Shown here piece after piece: positions 44,874-53,312 of a stretch of 64,000 nucleotides of DNA. A program made the translations under genes and the position numbers. Position 1 is the stretch's first letter, and every line of letters begins with the position of its first letter. The notes beneath the pieces were generated by a model that saw nothing but the letters and a program-made list of their open reading frames with translations, was not told the origin of the DNA and did no database searches. This stretch comes from Chelativorans sp. J32 (GTDB lineage Bacteria; Pseudomonadota; Alphaproteobacteria; Rhizobiales; Rhizobiaceae), in contig NZ_JAEQ01000001.1 of the NCBI RefSeq assembly GCF_000518985.1, positions 434,001 through 498,000 of the forward strand. The letters run 5' to 3'.

Positions 44874-45457
44874 GGGGCGGGTCTCTTGCCTGGCCCGGTG
44901 TTCCGTGACGGCGTGAACATGCGCATGAGCGTGCCGTCGCGGCGGGCGAACTGGTGATAAAGAGCGGCCCCCGCGTGGGCAGCCGCCAGAATGCCCGAAG
45001 CATAGGCCAGAACGGCGTGAATGTTCGACCATAACGCCTCCGCCTCATCGGAGCGGGCAAGCGGCAGGTCGGGCACAAGCACGAGATTGAAGGCGAAGCT
45101 CGGGATCATGAGCGGGGAGGTGGATGCGATTGCCCAGCCGGTGAGGGGCACGAGGATCGTCATGGCGAGCAAGGTGGAATGAGCGATGCGGGCAGCCAGA
45201 GCTTCGGAGACAGACGTACCCGCGACCGGTTTCGGCTTGGCACCGGAAAGTGCCCAGCCAAGACGGAGGAGGGCAAGCAGGAGGATGAGGAAGCCCACCG
45301 ATTTGTGCCACTGGTAGAGGTTGAACTGGAGTCGCGGATCATCGGCGGTGGCTTGGGTCAGGTAGCCCAGCCCTATTTGACCGAGGAACAGGATTGCGAT
45401 CGCCCAGTGGAAGAGAATGGCGACGAGGCCGTAGGAAAGGCGGGAATTCCGCAACAT
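44870..45457 (-). CDS. Cytochrome b561 (YceJ-like)
   Basis: A 195-residue di-haem membrane protein with four helices. Candidate haem ligand histidines lie in VAILFHWAIAILF, LYQWHKSVGF, ARIAHSTLL and AHAGAALYHQF. Start taken at ATG 45457, which fits the family's short N-terminus; an in-frame ATG at 45523 overlaps the anti-sigma stop codon (ATGA) and is a real alternative. It is the last gene of the sigma-factor operon. Cytochrome b561 and YceI occur together as yceJ-yceI in E. coli, and a YceI gene lies 1.8 kb upstream here, so an inner-membrane electron path to a periplasmic quinone-binding protein is plausible. Confidence 0.83.
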   Translation of the reverse strand: MLRNSRLSYGLVAILFHWAIAILFLGQIGLGYLTQATADDPRLQFNLYQWHKSVGFLILLLALLRLGWALSGAKPKPVAGTSVSEALAARIAHSTLLAMTILVPLTGWAIASTSPLMIPSFAFNLVLVPDLPLARSDEAEALWSNIHAVLAYASGILAAAHAGAALYHQFARRDGTLMRMFTPSRNTGPGKRPAP

Positions 45458-45519
45458 GGCATCGTTCTTCCAGTAGACCGCCCGGTTCCGATTGAGGCTT
45501 GCGGCCTTCGGTCGAAGCC

Positions 45520-46290
45520 TCATACCAGCTGTTCGTAGGCGCGGGCCGTGATCTCCCTCAGTCTGTCGCGCGGGAGATCCCCCACCATCGCGCAGCTTAT
45601 CCCCTCGTCGCTCCAGAAGAAGGCATCGAGCCTTTCGAGCCTTGCATAGCGGAACGCGGTTTCTCCCTCGCTTCGCGAGGGGGTGATATAAAGCGTCACC
45701 CTGCGCCCGGTTTCATCCTCGTACATGAACTGTGCGGCAGGGCCGTTGGAGGCAGGAAGAAGCCGACCGCCGACCAGGGTAAGTCCATAGTCTCGGAGGT
45801 CTGGCACAGAGATCGTCCGGTCGAGCCGCTTGGAGAGCCATGTCTGCAGGTGGTCCCTCTCGTCAGCCCACACCTCTACGGGATGGCGGACTTCAACGGC
45901 GTAGACACGGTGGGCTTCCACCGCTTCGGCCACGAGTGTCGCTTCCGTCGGTGCGGTGCTGGCGAGATCGCGCCCGAACCAGCCGCCAGCTACACCGAGC
46001 GCGAGGAGGATGACGGCTGCCGCCGCCATGCGGCTCCAGTGCCAGGAGCTGGCACGCAACTCCCGATCGGCCCGCTGAACGCTGAGACGTGGCGGCACAG
46101 GCTCGTCCGTCACATGACCATAGAGTGCGCGCAGCGCCTCGTTCTGACGGCGCCATATCTCCACCTCGTCCGCTGCGGTGGGATCGATGGCAAGCTCTGC
46201 CTCTACAGCTTCGCGAGCCGCGCCTGTGAGCGCACCGTCGGTATAGGCGTGCAGGTCGTGCTCGGTGATCTTGCGTTTCCCGCGGCTCAT
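45520..46290 (-). CDS. Membrane anti-sigma factor
   Basis: A 256-residue single-pass protein. The N-terminal cytoplasmic domain (ITEHDLHAYTDGALTGAARE) resembles anti-sigma domains; one membrane helix follows at about 86-106 (RMAAAAVILLALGVAGGWFG), then a periplasmic domain with a conserved-looking core (LTLVGGRLLPASNGPAAQFM). The usual zinc-binding HxxxCxxC is absent. It overlaps the ECF sigma gene by 4 bp (ATGA), the standard sigma/anti-sigma arrangement, so it should hold the sigma factor inactive until a periplasmic signal arrives. Confidence 0.8.
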   Translation of the reverse strand: MSRGKRKITEHDLHAYTDGALTGAAREAVEAELAIDPTAADEVEIWRRQNEALRALYGHVTDEPVPPRLSVQRADRELRASSWHWSRMAAAAVILLALGVAGGWFGRDLASTAPTEATLVAEAVEAHRVYAVEVRHPVEVWADERDHLQTWLSKRLDRTISVPDLRDYGLTLVGGRLLPASNGPAAQFMYEDETGRRVTLYITPSRSEGETAFRYARLERLDAFFWSDEGISCAMVGDLPRDRLREITARAYEQLV

Positions 46291-46790
46291 TTCACGGACC
46301 TCAATCTCGGCGCGCCGGTCTCCGTCATGCGTCTCAGCGTGGCGCGCGCCCTTCCCAGGCGCGACATCAACGTGCCAAGCGGGATGGCCAGCACCTCCGC
46401 CGCCTCGGCATAGCTCATCTCCTCGACTGCCACGAGAAGAAGCACCTCCCTCTGCTCCACGGGGAGCGCCTGCATGGCCTGCGCCGTCTCGGCAAGCGCC
46501 AGCCGGCCCGATTGCGTATCGAGGCTGGGCGGATCGGTTTGGAGCGTGTCGAGCGGCAGGTCGGGCGCCCGGCGGCGCCGCCTCAAATCATTGCGGTAGA
46601 CATTAAGCAGGATGCGGAACATCCAGGATCGCACGGAACCTGAGGGGCGCCAGAGCGCGCGCTTCCGGATCGCACGTTCCAGACAGTCCTGGACGAGATC
46701 GTCCGCGAGGTCGGGATTGTGCGTCAGCGCCCGAGCATAACGTCTGAGCGCCGGCACACATTCCTCGATCTCGTCCAGGATCTGCGGCAT
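46287..46790 (-). CDS. ECF-type RNA polymerase sigma factor
   Basis: A 167-residue sigma-70-like factor with regions 2 and 4 only. Region 2 includes RRYARALTHNPDLADDLVQD and VRSWMFRILLNVYRNDLRRR. Region 4 includes LPVEQREVLLLVAVEEMSYA, then EAAEVLAIPLGTLMSRLGRA. It is 3 bp after the secreted-protein gene and overlaps the anti-sigma gene. Its likely target promoters are the two matching upstream elements at 47230-47258 and 47888-47916, which would make it autoregulatory. Confidence 0.9.
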   Translation of the reverse strand: MPQILDEIEECVPALRRYARALTHNPDLADDLVQDCLERAIRKRALWRPSGSVRSWMFRILLNVYRNDLRRRRRAPDLPLDTLQTDPPSLDTQSGRLALAETAQAMQALPVEQREVLLLVAVEEMSYAEAAEVLAIPLGTLMSRLGRARATLRRMTETGAPRLRSVK

Positions 46791-46793
46791 GGC

Positions 46794-47183
46794 CTACCCT
46801 TTGGCGATGTGCCAGACCCCGCCCACGCCATCGCCCGTAGTGTCGCCGGGCTTCTTGTCGTTCTGCCAGAGATAGAGCGGCATGCCTTTATAGGCCCACT
46901 GCTCGCTTCCGTCCTTACGCTTCACCAGACTGAAGTCTCCCCCAGCCTTGGCGCCGGAGGCAGCGATTAGCGGCGGCCACTTGACCGCGCAGTCGTCATA
47001 GCAGTTCGTCACACCCGATGTATCCTTGTCGAAGGTATAGAGTGTCATCCCTTTGGCGTCGGTGAGGACCCGGCCTTTGGACGTCTCGGCAGACTTGATC
47101 GCGCCGCCGGCAAAATCGGCGGCGTATGCGACAACGGGTAATGCCACTGCCATAGCGGCGGCGATGACGATTGGAGTACGCAT
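46794..47183 (-). CDS. Secreted repeat protein (COG4315/Lipoprotein_15 family)
   Basis: A 129-residue exported protein. The signal peptide is MRTPIVIAAAMAVALPVVAY. The family motifs are GMTLYTFDKDTSGVTNCYDD, then CAVKWPPLIAASG, with a conserved Cys pair, and AYKGMPLYLWQNDKKPGDTT. There is no lipobox Cys at the cleavage site, so it is probably periplasmic rather than lipidated. Start at ATG 47183 (AAAGG upstream). Function in this widespread family is unknown. It is the first gene of the sigma-factor operon. Confidence 0.85.
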   Translation of the reverse strand: MRTPIVIAAAMAVALPVVAYAADFAGGAIKSAETSKGRVLTDAKGMTLYTFDKDTSGVTNCYDDCAVKWPPLIAASGAKAGGDFSLVKRKDGSEQWAYKGMPLYLWQNDKKPGDTTGDGVGGVWHIAKG

Positions 47184-47229
47184 GCTCAAAACCTTTCTTG
47201 GTTATGGACGCGGTTTCAATCCGCATGGG

Positions 47230-47258
47230 AAAAACAGTAGTGTCGGCTGTTTAATCCC
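47230..47258 (-). promoter_or_regulatory. Candidate ECF-sigma promoter P1 (secreted protein-sigma operon)
   Basis: On the minus strand, CCGGGATTA (GGGATTA core at 47258-47252) is followed after exactly 16 bases by GTTTTT (47235-47230). It ends 46 bp before the ATG at 47183. The same two blocks with the same 16-base spacing occur upstream of the YceI gene, which suggests -35 and -10 elements of the sigma factor encoded in this cluster. Confidence 0.6.
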
Positions 47259-47285
47259 GGTTTGCCGATAAAATACGCAATTTAC

Positions 47286-47852
47286 CTACCGCCGCTGCCC
47301 GCGAAGCATCATGTCGAAGTGAACGACATTGGAATAAAGCGGGGTTCCCACGTCCATTCCATAAGGCGAGCGGAACACGTCGCCCACCACATGGAATGCA
47401 AGAGCGCGGCCATCACGCCCGGCCAAAGTCGCATGGAAAGTCTCCCGGCGCGTGATGCCACGCGCCGTAAGGGTCCCCTCTATTACGGCGCTGTTCGGAC
47501 CGTCCTGGCGAACCCTGGTGGAGCGGAACGTGATCGTCGGATGCGCAGCGACATCGAAAACCGCATCCGAGCGCAGGAAATTCTCCACGCGCGGTTCTCC
47601 GGTTTGAACGCTTGCTGGCTCCAACTCGATGTTGATGTTTGAGCGCGCGACATTGTCCGGGTGAAGCTCGAACGCGCCGGAGAAGCGCGAGAACCGGCCG
47701 TTGATCCCTCCGCCGCCCACTTGGCCCACGGAGAAGGCGATTTGCGACGACGGCGCAATCGCATACCGGCCGCGAAGATCGGAGAGGGTTTGAGCATGGG
47801 CGGCCGCTGCGCAAATGAGCAACCCTGCCGCAATCAATGATATCTTGAACAT
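47286..47852 (-). CDS. YceI-family periplasmic protein
   Basis: A 188-residue exported lipocalin-like protein. The signal peptide is MFKISLIAAGLLICAAAAHA, followed by the YceI pattern RYAIAPSSQIAFSVGQVGGG, INGRFSRFSGAFELHPDN, FLRSDAVFDVAAHPTITFRS and GTLTARGITRRETFHATL. The family binds isoprenoid quinones or other long lipids. It forms its own unit next to the sigma operon, with a matching promoter-like element (47888-47916) 35 bp upstream. This ties it to the ECF sigma factor. Confidence 0.9.
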   Translation of the reverse strand: MFKISLIAAGLLICAAAAHAQTLSDLRGRYAIAPSSQIAFSVGQVGGGGINGRFSRFSGAFELHPDNVARSNINIELEPASVQTGEPRVENFLRSDAVFDVAAHPTITFRSTRVRQDGPNSAVIEGTLTARGITRRETFHATLAGRDGRALAFHVVGDVFRSPYGMDVGTPLYSNVVHFDMMLRGQRR

Positions 47853-47887
47853 GGGTAACGTCCTTCAGGACGGGAATGGCATGGAGC

Positions 47888-47916
47888 AAAAACACCCGGC
47901 TGAAGTGAATAATCCC
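47888..47916 (-). promoter_or_regulatory. Candidate ECF-sigma promoter P2 (YceI)
   Basis: On the minus strand, CCCGGGATTA (GGGATTA core at 47916-47910), a 16-base spacer, then GTTTTT (47893-47888), ending 35 bp before the YceI ATG. The spacer sequence differs from that of P1, so the shared ends are not simply part of a longer repeat. Confidence 0.6.
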
Positions 47917-47975
47917 GGGAGCCAGAGATTTCATTTGGGGATGGCGGGGCGAAGGAGCACGGATTGCGGCCGGTT

Positions 47976-49361
47976 CTATTGGCCGAGTCTTCTGCTGCCG
48001 CTTGTCCGCCATTTTTCGGCATAGACATTCCATTCTTCATCGGCGCGGCTTTGCCGTAAGCCTTCAGACGGGCCTGCAGGCCGAAGCCTCTTCACCAGAA
48101 GTGCTGCGCCGACGCTCGTGCCGGTCGCCTGCCCGGTTTGGGCAATAACAGGCCGAGCGGTCGCGGCTTCGAGCATGTCGATGTAAACGCCATTTTCGGC
48201 AAAAGGGCCCTCGACGAGGATAGCTCCCGCGGCGCCAATCAGGTCGAGGCAGGTGGCCGTCATCAGCGCCAGATAGAAGGCGGAGGCAACAGTGCGCTCG
48301 CCGGGGGAAAGTTCCCTTGGGGCGACCCAGCGCGATGCCGAGTTTGGGAACGGGCCGCAGCCCCTCTGCACCGAGGGCAGGAGCATGATGCCTTCGGCAA
48401 GGACCGCTTGGATATCGGCCTCGTTCCAGTCGGTGCTGTGCTCTGCCATCAGGATTTCGTATTCCCGCCCGCCCATGAAGCGGGCCGACGGCACGGGCTC
48501 GCCGAGCGCGTCTACGTTGACGAGTGTGTCGCGTGCCGGATCGAGCGCGACCTTCTTCCCGCCCACCGCCATGGAGACGACCCATGTTCCGGTCGAGACT
48601 ACGGCGAAGGGAGGTTGGCGCCAGAGAAGGTGCGGGAATAGAGAGGCGTTGGAATCGTGGATGCCGCAGAGCACGGGCGTAGCAGGATCGAGGCCGGTCC
48701 GATCGGCAATCTCCGACAGGATGGGGCCGAGTACGTCGCCTGCTGCGCGCAAGGGCGGGAAAAGTTGCTGCCAACGCATCCGCTCGACAAGCGAAGAAAA
48801 GCCGCCGGCTTCCGGGTTCCACAGGTCGGTGTGGCAGCCAAGCGAGGTCGCCTCGCTTGCCGCAACGCCCGTGAGGCGGAAGGCCCAGTATTGCGGATAC
48901 ATGAGGATTGCGCGGGCAGCGGCGAAATCCTCCGGGAAGGTGCGGCTCTGCCAATAGAGCTGCGCGCCGAGATTGAGCCCAAGCGGTAGGGAAGGCGATC
49001 CGGTCTCCGCAAAAGGCGGGCGCACGGCCTCGTAGTCACTGCGCAGCCCGTCCGGCCCGTCATGCTCATAATCGAGCACGGGCAGCGCGAGGCTGCTGCC
49101 ATTTTCCCCGAGCAGCACGGCCGTAGCGCCATGCGCCGTCACGGAGATCGCATCGATCCCGTGTTGGCGGCTTAGTTCGGCCAGGCTGTCGAGAATGAAC
49201 GTCCACAATGCCTCCACATCGTGGTGCGGGTAGGGGCCGGTCCTGAGGGGCCTGTTCGGCACCTTCCGCACGGAAAGTTCGGCTAGCTCTTCGATATCGA
49301 CCAAGGCAAGCTTGGCGTTCGACTTGCCGATATCGATGACGGCGACCCGGCGCATCGTCAT
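47976..49361 (-). CDS. rhaK: L-rhamnose catabolic kinase RhaK (FGGY family)
   Basis: A 461-residue sugar kinase of the FGGY/actin-like fold. The phosphate-1 motif is [20 protein letters not shown], and the adenosine/phosphate-2 region is [17 protein letters not shown]. It phosphorylates the keto-sugar of the rhamnose pathway in the cytoplasm. In R. leguminosarum, RhaK is also needed for rhamnose uptake by the RhaSTPQ transporter, so a dual role is possible here. Its ATG overlaps the rhaU stop codon (ATGA). Last gene of the rhaRSTPQUK run. Confidence 0.88.
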   Translation of the reverse strand: MTMRRVAVIDIGKSNAKLALVDIEELAELSVRKVPNRPLRTGPYPHHDVEALWTFILDSLAELSRQHGIDAISVTAHGATAVLLGENGSSLALPVLDYEHDGPDGLRSDYEAVRPPFAETGSPSLPLGLNLGAQLYWQSRTFPEDFAAARAILMYPQYWAFRLTGVAASEATSLGCHTDLWNPEAGGFSSLVERMRWQQLFPPLRAAGDVLGPILSEIADRTGLDPATPVLCGIHDSNASLFPHLLWRQPPFAVVSTGTWVVSMAVGGKKVALDPARDTLVNVDALGEPVPSARFMGGREYEILMAEHSTDWNEADIQAVLAEGIMLLPSVQRGCGPFPNSASRWVAPRELSPGERTVASAFYLALMTATCLDLIGAAGAILVEGPFAENGVYIDMLEAATARPVIAQTGQATGTSVGAALLVKRLRPAGPSEGLRQSRADEEWNVYAEKWRTSGSRRLGQ

Positions 49362-49675
49362 TCCATGTGGAAGACGGTTTCAAGCGGAATGCTCACCGGC
49401 TCGTTGTCCGGCTTCGTCTCCATGATGTCGGCCATATACGCCCACCACCGCTTCATCACCGGATGATGGGGCAGGTCCGCCATCCTGTGGCCGTCGGTCC
49501 GCCAGAGCACGCCGAAGAGCGTGCTCGTCTCAGGATCGAGGTGGATGGAGTAATCCGAAACGCCGGCTTCCTTCAACAGGGTGACCAGTTCCGGCCAGAT
49601 CTCGTCGTGCCGGCGCTTGTATTCCTCCCGCATGCCCGGATGGAGCTTCATCTTGAATGCGTATTTCTCCGGCAT
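49358..49675 (-). CDS. rhaU: L-rhamnose mutarotase
   Basis: A 105-residue protein of the RhaM/RhaU family: [20 protein letters not shown], then [20 protein letters not shown] and [20 protein letters not shown]. It interconverts alpha and beta L-rhamnopyranose. Its ATG shares a base with the rhaQ stop codon (TGATG), and its own stop overlaps the rhaK start, so it is tightly coupled. Confidence 0.92.
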   Translation of the reverse strand: MPEKYAFKMKLHPGMREEYKRRHDEIWPELVTLLKEAGVSDYSIHLDPETSTLFGVLWRTDGHRMADLPHHPVMKRWWAYMADIMETKPDNEPVSIPLETVFHME

Positions 49676-50670
49676 CAGGCACTCCGTTCCCTAAGCCTGT
49701 TCCAGATGATCGGCAGCGCGATCACGACGATCAGAAGCAGGCCGATGAAGATCGACATCACGATGCCCGGAACGTTCATCAGGCCGAGGCCGAAGGTGAC
49801 GAGGCCCATGATCACCGCTGCAAGCACCACGCCCAGGATGGAGCCTGCGCCACCCAGGATGTTCACGCCGCCGAGCACGACCATGGTGATGACTTCGAGT
49901 TCATAGCCTTGTGCGATGGAGGGCCGCGTGGAGCCAAGGCGGGAGGTGATGAGCACGGCGGCTATGCCGGACATCAGGCCGGTGAGGCAGAAGAGGATGA
50001 ATTTAACGCGCTCTACGCGCACGCCGGAAAAGGCCGCTGCAATCGGGTTGTTGCCGATGGCGAAGACGGTGCGGCCGAAGCTTGTCCGGTGCAGGAGGAA
50101 CCAGAAAACAAGCGCGGCGACGAGGAACAGCACCAGCTCGAAGGAGATCACCCAGCCCACATAGCCCTGCCCGAAGAAGGCAAAGCTTTCCGGATAGCCC
50201 TTATAGGCCTGGTCGCCGAGAATGATGTAGGCGACGCCGCGGAAGAGGCTCATCGTGCCGATGGTGACCACGATGGAGGGAAGGCCGAGGCGCGTCACCA
50301 GGACGCCGTTGAAGGCGCCGCAGAGAAGACCGACCCCAACGCCGATAAGGACGAGCGTCGGCGTGTCCGCTTCGGCCTGAAGGGCCATGCCCATCAGCGT
50401 CGAGGCAAGCGCAATGATCGCCGCCACTGAAAGGTCGATCTCGCCGGCAATGATGAGCATCGCCATGGCAAGTGCGATCAGCCCCTTTTCGGTGAAGTTG
50501 AAGGTCAGATCGGAGAGCGACCACGCATTGAGGAAATAAGGCGAGGCGATGCTGTTGATGACGAAGATCGCAATCGCGACCAGCACGAGCAACATTTCCC
50601 AGCTGAAGACCGCCGATCTGAACGGACTGTCCAGCCGGTCGGGGATGTGGCGCGCGGTGTCGGTCGTCAT
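49675..50670 (-). CDS. rhaQ: L-rhamnose ABC transporter permease
   Basis: A 331-residue permease of the CUT2 (ribose/RbsC) family with about nine to ten helices and the motif [20 protein letters not shown], then [20 protein letters not shown]. Start at ATG 50670, overlapping the rhaP stop codon (ATGA); an open frame to 51309 is shadow over rhaP. It pairs with RhaP. Gene order and family match R. leguminosarum rhaPQ; which permease is P and which Q follows that order. Confidence 0.88.
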   Translation of the reverse strand: MTTDTARHIPDRLDSPFRSAVFSWEMLLVLVAIAIFVINSIASPYFLNAWSLSDLTFNFTEKGLIALAMAMLIIAGEIDLSVAAIIALASTLMGMALQAEADTPTLVLIGVGVGLLCGAFNGVLVTRLGLPSIVVTIGTMSLFRGVAYIILGDQAYKGYPESFAFFGQGYVGWVISFELVLFLVAALVFWFLLHRTSFGRTVFAIGNNPIAAAFSGVRVERVKFILFCLTGLMSGIAAVLITSRLGSTRPSIAQGYELEVITMVVLGGVNILGGAGSILGVVLAAVIMGLVTFGLGLMNVPGIVMSIFIGLLLIVVIALPIIWNRLRERSA

Positions 50671-51641
50671 GCCTCGGCTCTCCTGAGAATGATACGGCCT
50701 TGCCGGCGCTCGCCGCGCGCATTGAGCACGACGGCCAGGATGATGGCGCTGCCGGAGATCGCGAGCTGCCAGAAGGGGGAGATGTTGATGACGGGAAGGC
50801 TGCTGCCGATGATGCCGAGGAACAGAGCTCCGAGCGCCGCGCCGGCCACAGTGCCGATGCCGCCGGCAATGGAGACGCCGCCGATCACGCAGGCTGCGAT
50901 GATGCTGAGTTCGTAACCGTTCGCGACCTCCACTGAGGCGATCACGTAGCGCGAGATCCAGAGATAGCCGCAGAGCCCGGCCACCAGGCCGGAGAGGCAG
51001 AAGGCGAGGAACTTCGTTCGGCCCACATCGATGCCGGCATAGACGGAAGCGGTGGGATTGATGCCGACCGCGTAGATGGACCGGCCGAAAGCCGTTCGCG
51101 TCATCAAGAGATGGAAGAGCGCGATCGCGGTAATCGCGGACCAGGAGAGCACTGGCAGGCCAAGGAACACGATCCGCGGCAGCGCGATGAAGCCTTGGCT
51201 CATCTGGTCGGCGTTCACCCAAGCTCCGCCCGACAGGACGAAGGTCGCCCCGCGGAAGATGGTGAGCGTGCCGAGCGTGACTACGATGGGCGGGATCCCG
51301 AGCTTCCACACCAGGACGCCGTTAAACGCACCGAGTGCGGTGCCGATCGCCATGGCCATCAGGATCAGGAATACCACGGGAATTTCGGGGAATGCCGCGT
51401 TCGTCATGGCCACGGCCATGCCGGTGAAGGCGAGGTTGGAAGCCATCGAGAGGTCGATGGAGCGCGTGAGGATCACCACCATCTGGCCGAGCGCCAGGAT
51501 GATCAGGATGGAATAATCATTGAAAACGTTGAGCAGGTTGCCCGGCCGAGCGAAAACGGGAAAGCGCAGAGCGATGATCGCGATCAGGAGCACAATCGCC
51601 GCCAGCAGCCAAATCTCCCTGTGTTTGGCAAGCGTCTTCAT
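50667..51641 (-). CDS. rhaP: L-rhamnose ABC transporter permease
   Basis: A 324-residue CUT2 permease paralogous to RhaQ (AFNGVLVWKLGIPPIVVTLG, then TLTIFRGATFVLSGG), with about nine to ten helices. It overlaps the ATPase gene by 4 bp upstream and rhaQ by 4 bp downstream, so the transporter genes are translationally chained. Confidence 0.88.
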   Translation of the reverse strand: MKTLAKHREIWLLAAIVLLIAIIALRFPVFARPGNLLNVFNDYSILIILALGQMVVILTRSIDLSMASNLAFTGMAVAMTNAAFPEIPVVFLILMAMAIGTALGAFNGVLVWKLGIPPIVVTLGTLTIFRGATFVLSGGAWVNADQMSQGFIALPRIVFLGLPVLSWSAITAIALFHLLMTRTAFGRSIYAVGINPTASVYAGIDVGRTKFLAFCLSGLVAGLCGYLWISRYVIASVEVANGYELSIIAACVIGGVSIAGGIGTVAGAALGALFLGIIGSSLPVINISPFWQLAISGSAIILAVVLNARGERRQGRIILRRAEA

Positions 51642-53182
51642 TGGGCAATCCCCGCGGCGAGCCTCACCAGCATCTCGGCGTCGAGCCCGTCATTCTCGCG
51701 GATGGCGGCGATGCGACCCTCACGCATGACGACCACGCGGTCGGACATGCCGAGGATCTCAGGCAGTTCCGAGGAGACCATGATGACGGAAAGGCCTTCG
51801 GCCACGAGCTCGGCCATGAAGCCGTGCACGGCAGCTTTCGAGCCGATGTCGATGCCCTTGGTCGGCTCGTCGAGAATGATCACTTTGGGCTTGGTCGCAA
51901 GCCATTTGGCGATCACCACCTTCTGCTGGTTGCCGCCGGAGAGCGTGCCCACATCCTGGCTGAGCGAGGAGGCGCGGAGGTCGAGCCGCTCCGTATAGGT
52001 GCGTGCGAGGCGGAACTCCTCCGCGAGCCGAAGCACACCGGATTTCGAGGTGCGCTTGAGCGAGGGCAGGGAGACGTTCTGGAAGATGGGCATACCGATG
52101 ACGACGCCCTGGCGGCCGCGCTCCTCCGGCACGTAGACGATGCCGGCGGAAATGGCGTCGGCGGCGGATCTGGGTGCGATCTCCTGTCCGCGGAGCATGA
52201 TCGTGCCGCGGCTCGTTCGAGTCATGCCGGCGATCGCCTGCATCACCTCGCTCCGCCCGGCGCCGACGAGGCCATAGAAGCCGAGGATCTCGCCCTGTCT
52301 TAGTTCAAAGCTGATGTCGTCGAATTCGGTCGGATGCGAAAGACCGGAGACGGCGAGCAGCGGGCCGCCGATCTTCGGCTGGCGCTCGGGAAAGATGTGG
52401 TCGACGGCGCGACCCACCATCATGCGCACCAACGCGTTCTGCGTCGTGCCGGCAAGACGTCCTTCGCCCACCATCTGTCCATCACGGAAGACGGTATAGC
52501 GGTCCGCAATGCGGAAGATCTCGTCGAACTTGTGGCTGATGAAGAGGATCGCTTTCTTCTGGCTCTTCAGGAACTCGATGAGCAGGAAAAGCTCCTCGAT
52601 CTCCTTGGCGGAAAGCGCCGCCGTCGGCTCGTCCATGATGACGATCCGCGCGTCGATCGACATCGCCCGCGCGATCGCCACCAGATGCTTGTTGGCGATG
52701 CCGAGATCGGAGAGGGGTGCATCGGCGTCAATATGGCCCGCGCCCAGGGTTTCCAGCACTTCCTTTGCGTTGGCGCGCATGGTGCGCCAGTCGATCATGC
52801 CAAAACGCGTGCGCGGTGCGTGTCCGAGAAAGATGTTCTCGGCGACGGTGAGATGATCGAAGAGCACCGTTTCCTGGTGGATGGCTGTTATACCCTGTTC
52901 GAAAGCCGCATGCGCGGTCGGCAGCTTCGCCGGTTGCCCGCCGATGCGGATCTCGCCCTCGTCGGGCTGGTAGATGCCGGTGAGGATCTTCACGAGCGTC
53001 GACTTGCCGGCGCCGTTCTCACCTATGAGCGCAGTCACCTGGCCCGGATAAAGCGACAGGCTCACGCCTGAAAGCGCGCGAACCCCGGGAAAGTTTTTGC
53101 TGATGCCGGAGAGCGTGAGGAGCGGCGTGATTTCACCACCAGCGGGGAGGGGCTTTGGGCTCTCTACGGAGGTATGGATCAT
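51638..53182 (-). CDS. rhaT: L-rhamnose ABC transporter ATPase (tandem domains)
   Basis: A 514-residue tandem ATPase of the RbsA/CUT2 type. Domain 1 has Walker A GENGAGKST and Walker B IVIMDEPTAALS. Domain 2 has the degenerate first loop GLVGAGRSE and the motifs TLSGGNQQKVVIAKWL and VIILDEPTKGID. Degeneration of the second P-loop is normal for the family. Start taken at ATG 53182; no ribosome binding site is visible there, and ATG 53254 (24 residues longer) is a reasonable alternative. It lies downstream of rhaS. Confidence 0.88.
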   Translation of the reverse strand: MIHTSVESPKPLPAGGEITPLLTLSGISKNFPGVRALSGVSLSLYPGQVTALIGENGAGKSTLVKILTGIYQPDEGEIRIGGQPAKLPTAHAAFEQGITAIHQETVLFDHLTVAENIFLGHAPRTRFGMIDWRTMRANAKEVLETLGAGHIDADAPLSDLGIANKHLVAIARAMSIDARIVIMDEPTAALSAKEIEELFLLIEFLKSQKKAILFISHKFDEIFRIADRYTVFRDGQMVGEGRLAGTTQNALVRMMVGRAVDHIFPERQPKIGGPLLAVSGLSHPTEFDDISFELRQGEILGFYGLVGAGRSEVMQAIAGMTRTSRGTIMLRGQEIAPRSAADAISAGIVYVPEERGRQGVVIGMPIFQNVSLPSLKRTSKSGVLRLAEEFRLARTYTERLDLRASSLSQDVGTLSGGNQQKVVIAKWLATKPKVIILDEPTKGIDIGSKAAVHGFMAELVAEGLSVIMVSSELPEILGMSDRVVVMREGRIAAIRENDGLDAEMLVRLAAGIAQ

Positions 53183-53312
53183 ATGGCTAGAGCCCGTAGA
53201 ATCGGCTGCGGGATGCCCGCCTGTCTGAAAGGGGAGTGCCAAGGGCGAAGACATTCCAACGATCCCATCAGGGATACGGGCGCAGTCACCGCCGCGCCCG
53301 TACGCTCGAAGA

